Shown piece by piece: positions 61,481-64,000 of a stretch of 64,000 nucleotides of DNA (position 1 is the stretch's first letter; the number at the start of each line of letters is the position of its first letter). Under the pieces are notes generated by a model that searched no databases, was not told the DNA's origin, and worked only from the letters and a program-made list of their open reading frames with translations. The DNA comes from an uncultured Clostridium sp. GTDB taxonomy: Bacteria > Bacillota > Clostridia > Lachnospirales > Lachnospiraceae. The stretch spans positions 14,929-78,928 of the forward strand of contig CALAAS010000012.1 of the NCBI GenBank assembly GCA_937885015.1, read 5' to 3'. Position numbers and translations under genes: made by a program.

Positions 61481-62857
61481 ATGAAAATGGAAAATGATCT
61501 GGGGCGGGATGATGTCCGTCGGCTGGTAATCCGTCTGGCCATTCCATCCATGCTGGCTCAGCTGGTCAATGTGCTGTACAGCGTGGTGGACCGCATGTAT
61601 ATAGGAAATATTCCGGTAATCGGGGAGACAGCTTTGGCGGGAGTCGGTGTCAGCGGTCCGATTGTGACGATGATTTCAGCGTTTGCCTATCTGGTAGGTC
61701 TGGGCGGTGCGCCCCTTATGAGTATCCGGATGGGCCAGGGAAACCTGGACGAGGCCCGGAGAATTGTGGCCAACAGCTTTTGGATGATCTGCAGCCTGGC
61801 GGCGGTAATCACAGCAGGACTTTTTCTGGGCCGCCACTGGATTTTGATGGAATTTGGCGCCAGCGAGGCTATTTACCCCTATGCGGAGGAATATTTTGCG
61901 ATTTATCTCATGGGAACGATTTTTGCGCTTCTTTCGGTGGGGATGAACCAATTTATTATCTGTCAGGGATTTGCAAAAGTGGGGATGATGTCGGTTTCTC
62001 TGGGGGCGCTGATCAATATTGCGCTGGATCCTGTATTTATTTTCGGGTTAGATATGGGGGTGGGCGGAGCTGCATTGGCTACGGTAATTTCCCAGCTTGC
62101 CTCCTGTGTGTTCGTGCTGTGGTTCCTTTTGGGGAAACGGCCGCCGGTGCGGCTGGGATTCAGAGGACTGAGCGGCCATCTGATCCGGAAAATCATCATA
62201 ATGGGCCTGTCACCGTTCCTGATCATCGCATTTGATAATGTGCTGGTCATTGCTCTGAACACGGCGATTCAGCGATGGGGCGGCGGGGAGGCAGATATGC
62301 TGCTTACCTGCACCACCATTGTCCAGAGCTTTATGCTGATTGTGACGATGCCGCTGGGCGGAATTACCTCCGGAACGGGGGCAATCCTGGGATATAATTA
62401 TGGCGCCGGCCGTCCGGATCGGATCCGTCAGGCTCAGAAGTACATCGTGTTGCTGGCGCTTGTATTTAACGGTGTTATGTTTATCATGTCCAGAACGGTG
62501 TCCCAGTATTTTGTCTATCTCTTTACCCGGAATGAAACGTATGTGGAGCTGACGGTCTGGGCCATCGGGATTTATACCATGGGATTGATTCCCCTGGCCG
62601 TGCAGTACACGATCGTAGATGGCTTTACGGGAATGGGGATCCCATCGCTGGCTATTTTCCTTTCCATGTTCCGAAAGTCTCTGTATCTGGGGAGTGTATG
62701 CCTGATACCGGCTCTGTTTGGGGTGCGGCAGCTCTTTTTTGCGGAGGTTATTTCGGATTTTGGAGGTACGATTCTGTCTGTTTTGATATATGGGCTGATG
62801 ATGGGAAAGATTATGAAGCGCTGCCGGGAGGAGGCGGGAAAAGGAAAAGAGGCCTGA
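61481..62857 (+). CDS. MATE-family multidrug/toxin exporter
   Basis: The 458-residue protein has 12 helices in two related halves: RLAIPSMLAQLVNVLYSVVD with the family MYIGNIP turn, then GLGGAPLMSIRMGQGN and, in the second half, LGYNYGAGRPDRIRQA. These are MATE landmarks. Such exporters use Na+ or H+ gradients to expel cationic drugs or metabolites. The ATG at 61481 is preceded by GAGAGG. The 350-base leader with a terminator and alternative pairings suggests ligand-responsive expression, and the ligand may also be the export substrate. It converges on the TAXI lipoprotein gene 15 bases away. Confidence 0.93.
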   Translation: MKMENDLGRDDVRRLVIRLAIPSMLAQLVNVLYSVVDRMYIGNIPVIGETALAGVGVSGPIVTMISAFAYLVGLGGAPLMSIRMGQGNLDEARRIVANSFWMICSLAAVITAGLFLGRHWILMEFGASEAIYPYAEEYFAIYLMGTIFALLSVGMNQFIICQGFAKVGMMSVSLGALINIALDPVFIFGLDMGVGGAALATVISQLASCVFVLWFLLGKRPPVRLGFRGLSGHLIRKIIIMGLSPFLIIAFDNVLVIALNTAIQRWGGGEADMLLTCTTIVQSFMLIVTMPLGGITSGTGAILGYNYGAGRPDRIRQAQKYIVLLALVFNGVMFIMSRTVSQYFVYLFTRNETYVELTVWAIGIYTMGLIPLAVQYTIVDGFTGMGIPSLAIFLSMFRKSLYLGSVCLIPALFGVRQLFFAEVISDFGGTILSVLIYGLMMGKIMKRCREEAGKGKEA

Positions 62858-62872
62858 GAAAGGGCCATCTGC

Positions 62873-63916
62873 TTATGGATTCAGATAACCCTTTTCCATA
62901 TAATAGGATTCTGCGCCCGGATGAAGTGGGATGGGAAGCTGATCGCACATGAAACTGGCCTGATCCAGAGCAGAGAGAGCCGGGTGCATGGTTATCAGCT
63001 GCGGCCTGGTTTCATCGAGGATCCTGGTCAGCCTGTAGACAAGCTTTTTATCCATGGAGGCATCCACACAGAGAAGACATTTGATTCCGAAAGTGGAAAC
63101 GTCCTCTGTCTGGCCGGGGTAAGTGCCGGCCGGAATGACAGCCGGATAGTAAAATGAGGAATCAGACAGGATAGCATCCAGTTCTTCGTCGGTATATTTC
63201 AGAAGATGGCAGGGGATCCTGGCGGATAATTCTGTCAGGCTGCTGATGGGGATTCCGGCGAAACCGTGTACCACATCCAGCTGTCCTTCTTCTACTTGCC
63301 TGCTTCCGGCAGCGAGGCTTAAATTGTGCAGTTCCATATTTTCGGCGCTGAGTCCGGCTGTGTGGAGAGCGATCCGGGCGGACAGGTCTGTGGTCGATTC
63401 CTGGGGGCCGATGGCTGCCTTGTGCCCGGCCAGCTGATGGACATAAGTAAGACCGGAGGAATCGCTTGCCATCCAGTTGGAAAGACTGGGATAGACCGCT
63501 CCGATCGCCCGCAGCTCTGTCTGGGGATTCCCTGAATAGGTGTCTGTACCGAAATAGGCGGAAAACGCCACATCGCCGCTGACAAGTCCCAGATCAGCCT
63601 GGCCATCCAAAATATTTTTCACATTGGTAAAGGAGCCGGCGGAGGCGCTGACATTGACCTTCAGCAAAGGATCCTGGCTGCTGATGGCACGCGCGATGGC
63701 GCTTCCAACGGGGTACATGGTTCCGCCGCTGTCAGCTGTGCCAATGGTCAGGATACGCAAAGGAGTGCCTACGGTCTGCTCTGGGGCAGGCATATCTTTG
63801 CGGATGCCTTCTGTGGAAACTGGCGTGCAGCCGCTCAGAAAGAGAAAGACGAAACACAGAAAGATGGAAAATCTCCCTGAAAATAGACGATATGGGAATA
63901 TTTTTATTTTTGTCAT
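62873..63916 (-). CDS. TAXI-family TRAP transporter solute-binding lipoprotein
   Basis: The 347-residue protein has a lipoprotein signal with lipobox LSGC (about residue 29) and a TAXI-type binding fold. ILTIGTADSGGTMYPVGSAIA is the family signature segment, followed by NVSASAGSFTNVKNILDGQADLG-type and IGPQESTTDL sequences. TAXI proteins deliver carboxylates such as glutamate or C4-acids to fused TRAP permeases. No permease gene is in the window; it may lie beyond the right edge or elsewhere. ATG 63916 is chosen over an in-frame GTG at 63949, which has no ribosome site and would precede the signal peptide with 11 extra residues. From 63917 to 64000 I see nothing further. Confidence 0.85.
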   Translation of the reverse strand: MTKIKIFPYRLFSGRFSIFLCFVFLFLSGCTPVSTEGIRKDMPAPEQTVGTPLRILTIGTADSGGTMYPVGSAIARAISSQDPLLKVNVSASAGSFTNVKNILDGQADLGLVSGDVAFSAYFGTDTYSGNPQTELRAIGAVYPSLSNWMASDSSGLTYVHQLAGHKAAIGPQESTTDLSARIALHTAGLSAENMELHNLSLAAGSRQVEEGQLDVVHGFAGIPISSLTELSARIPCHLLKYTDEELDAILSDSSFYYPAVIPAGTYPGQTEDVSTFGIKCLLCVDASMDKKLVYRLTRILDETRPQLITMHPALSALDQASFMCDQLPIPLHPGAESYYMEKGYLNP

Positions 63917-64000
63917 ATGTGATACCTGCCTGATGTGAGATTCTGCCACGACAAACGCATGAATGAATAAATTATGAACACCCTGTCCGGATTTTTTTGA

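Overview
The window looks like the chromosome of a spore-forming, anaerobic member of the Clostridia, most likely family Lachnospiraceae. The grounds are GC content near 50 percent, strong AGGAGG ribosome sites, a spoIIM-like gene between nudF-type and xerD-type genes, recA-recX-rny in tandem, [FeFe] hydrogenases, a fused 2-hydroxyacyl-CoA dehydratase activator, and very large exported Cna-B proteins with choline-binding-type repeats. The genus cannot be fixed from sequence alone. No rRNA, tRNA, CRISPR array, transposase or prophage gene was seen.

Layout. 1-8 kb: the end of a proton-pumping antiporter-type subunit, a MerR regulator divergent from a YitT-family membrane protein (with a MerR-type 19-bp-spacer promoter between them), a c-di-AMP receptor of the DarA type, an NSS sodium symporter with a possible small ORF behind it, and a NitT/TauT-type ABC importer on the minus strand. 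8.3-12.9 kb: a four-gene redox cassette with a [2Fe-2S] thioredoxin-like protein, a PAS-containing sensory-type [FeFe] hydrogenase (HydS), a SpoIIE/PP2C phosphatase and a group B [FeFe] hydrogenase. 13.2-32.6 kb: four tightly packed genes for exported surface proteins, including one of 4272 residues. 32.6-35.3 kb: a glycine riboswitch ahead of an AgcS symporter, then a small exported repeat protein whose promoter carries two 18-bp direct repeats.

35.3-42.8 kb: a D-glutamate cyclase-like gene with a long terminator-containing leader, a DUF3870 gene, a PurF paralogue without its glutaminase nucleophile, a polysaccharide deacetylase, a subtilase with no signal peptide, and ktrA/ktrB potassium uptake genes with a structured leader. 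43-50.7 kb: recA (LexA box), recX, rny, proC, a Nudix hydrolase, spoIIM-like, xerD and a chloramphenicol acetyltransferase-like gene. 50.7-64 kb: a small secreted protein, the 1423-residue dehydratase activator, a rhomboid-like zinc-ribbon protein, pyruvate kinase, diaminopimelate decarboxylase, DAHP synthase, a MATE exporter behind a long structured leader RNA, and a TAXI-type lipoprotein.

Common threads. Potassium and c-di-AMP physiology is represented by DarA and KtrAB. A hairpin repeat, TTTTT(C)ATTGCATAGGAA, occurs four times between genes, each time fused to the T-tract of a terminator. Several genes appear to be controlled by leader RNA: AgcS, the MATE exporter, and perhaps the cyclase and ktrB. 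The best candidates for undescribed biology are the HydS-phosphatase-hydrogenase signalling cassette, the MATE leader RNA with mutually exclusive pairings, and the terminator-linked hairpin family.
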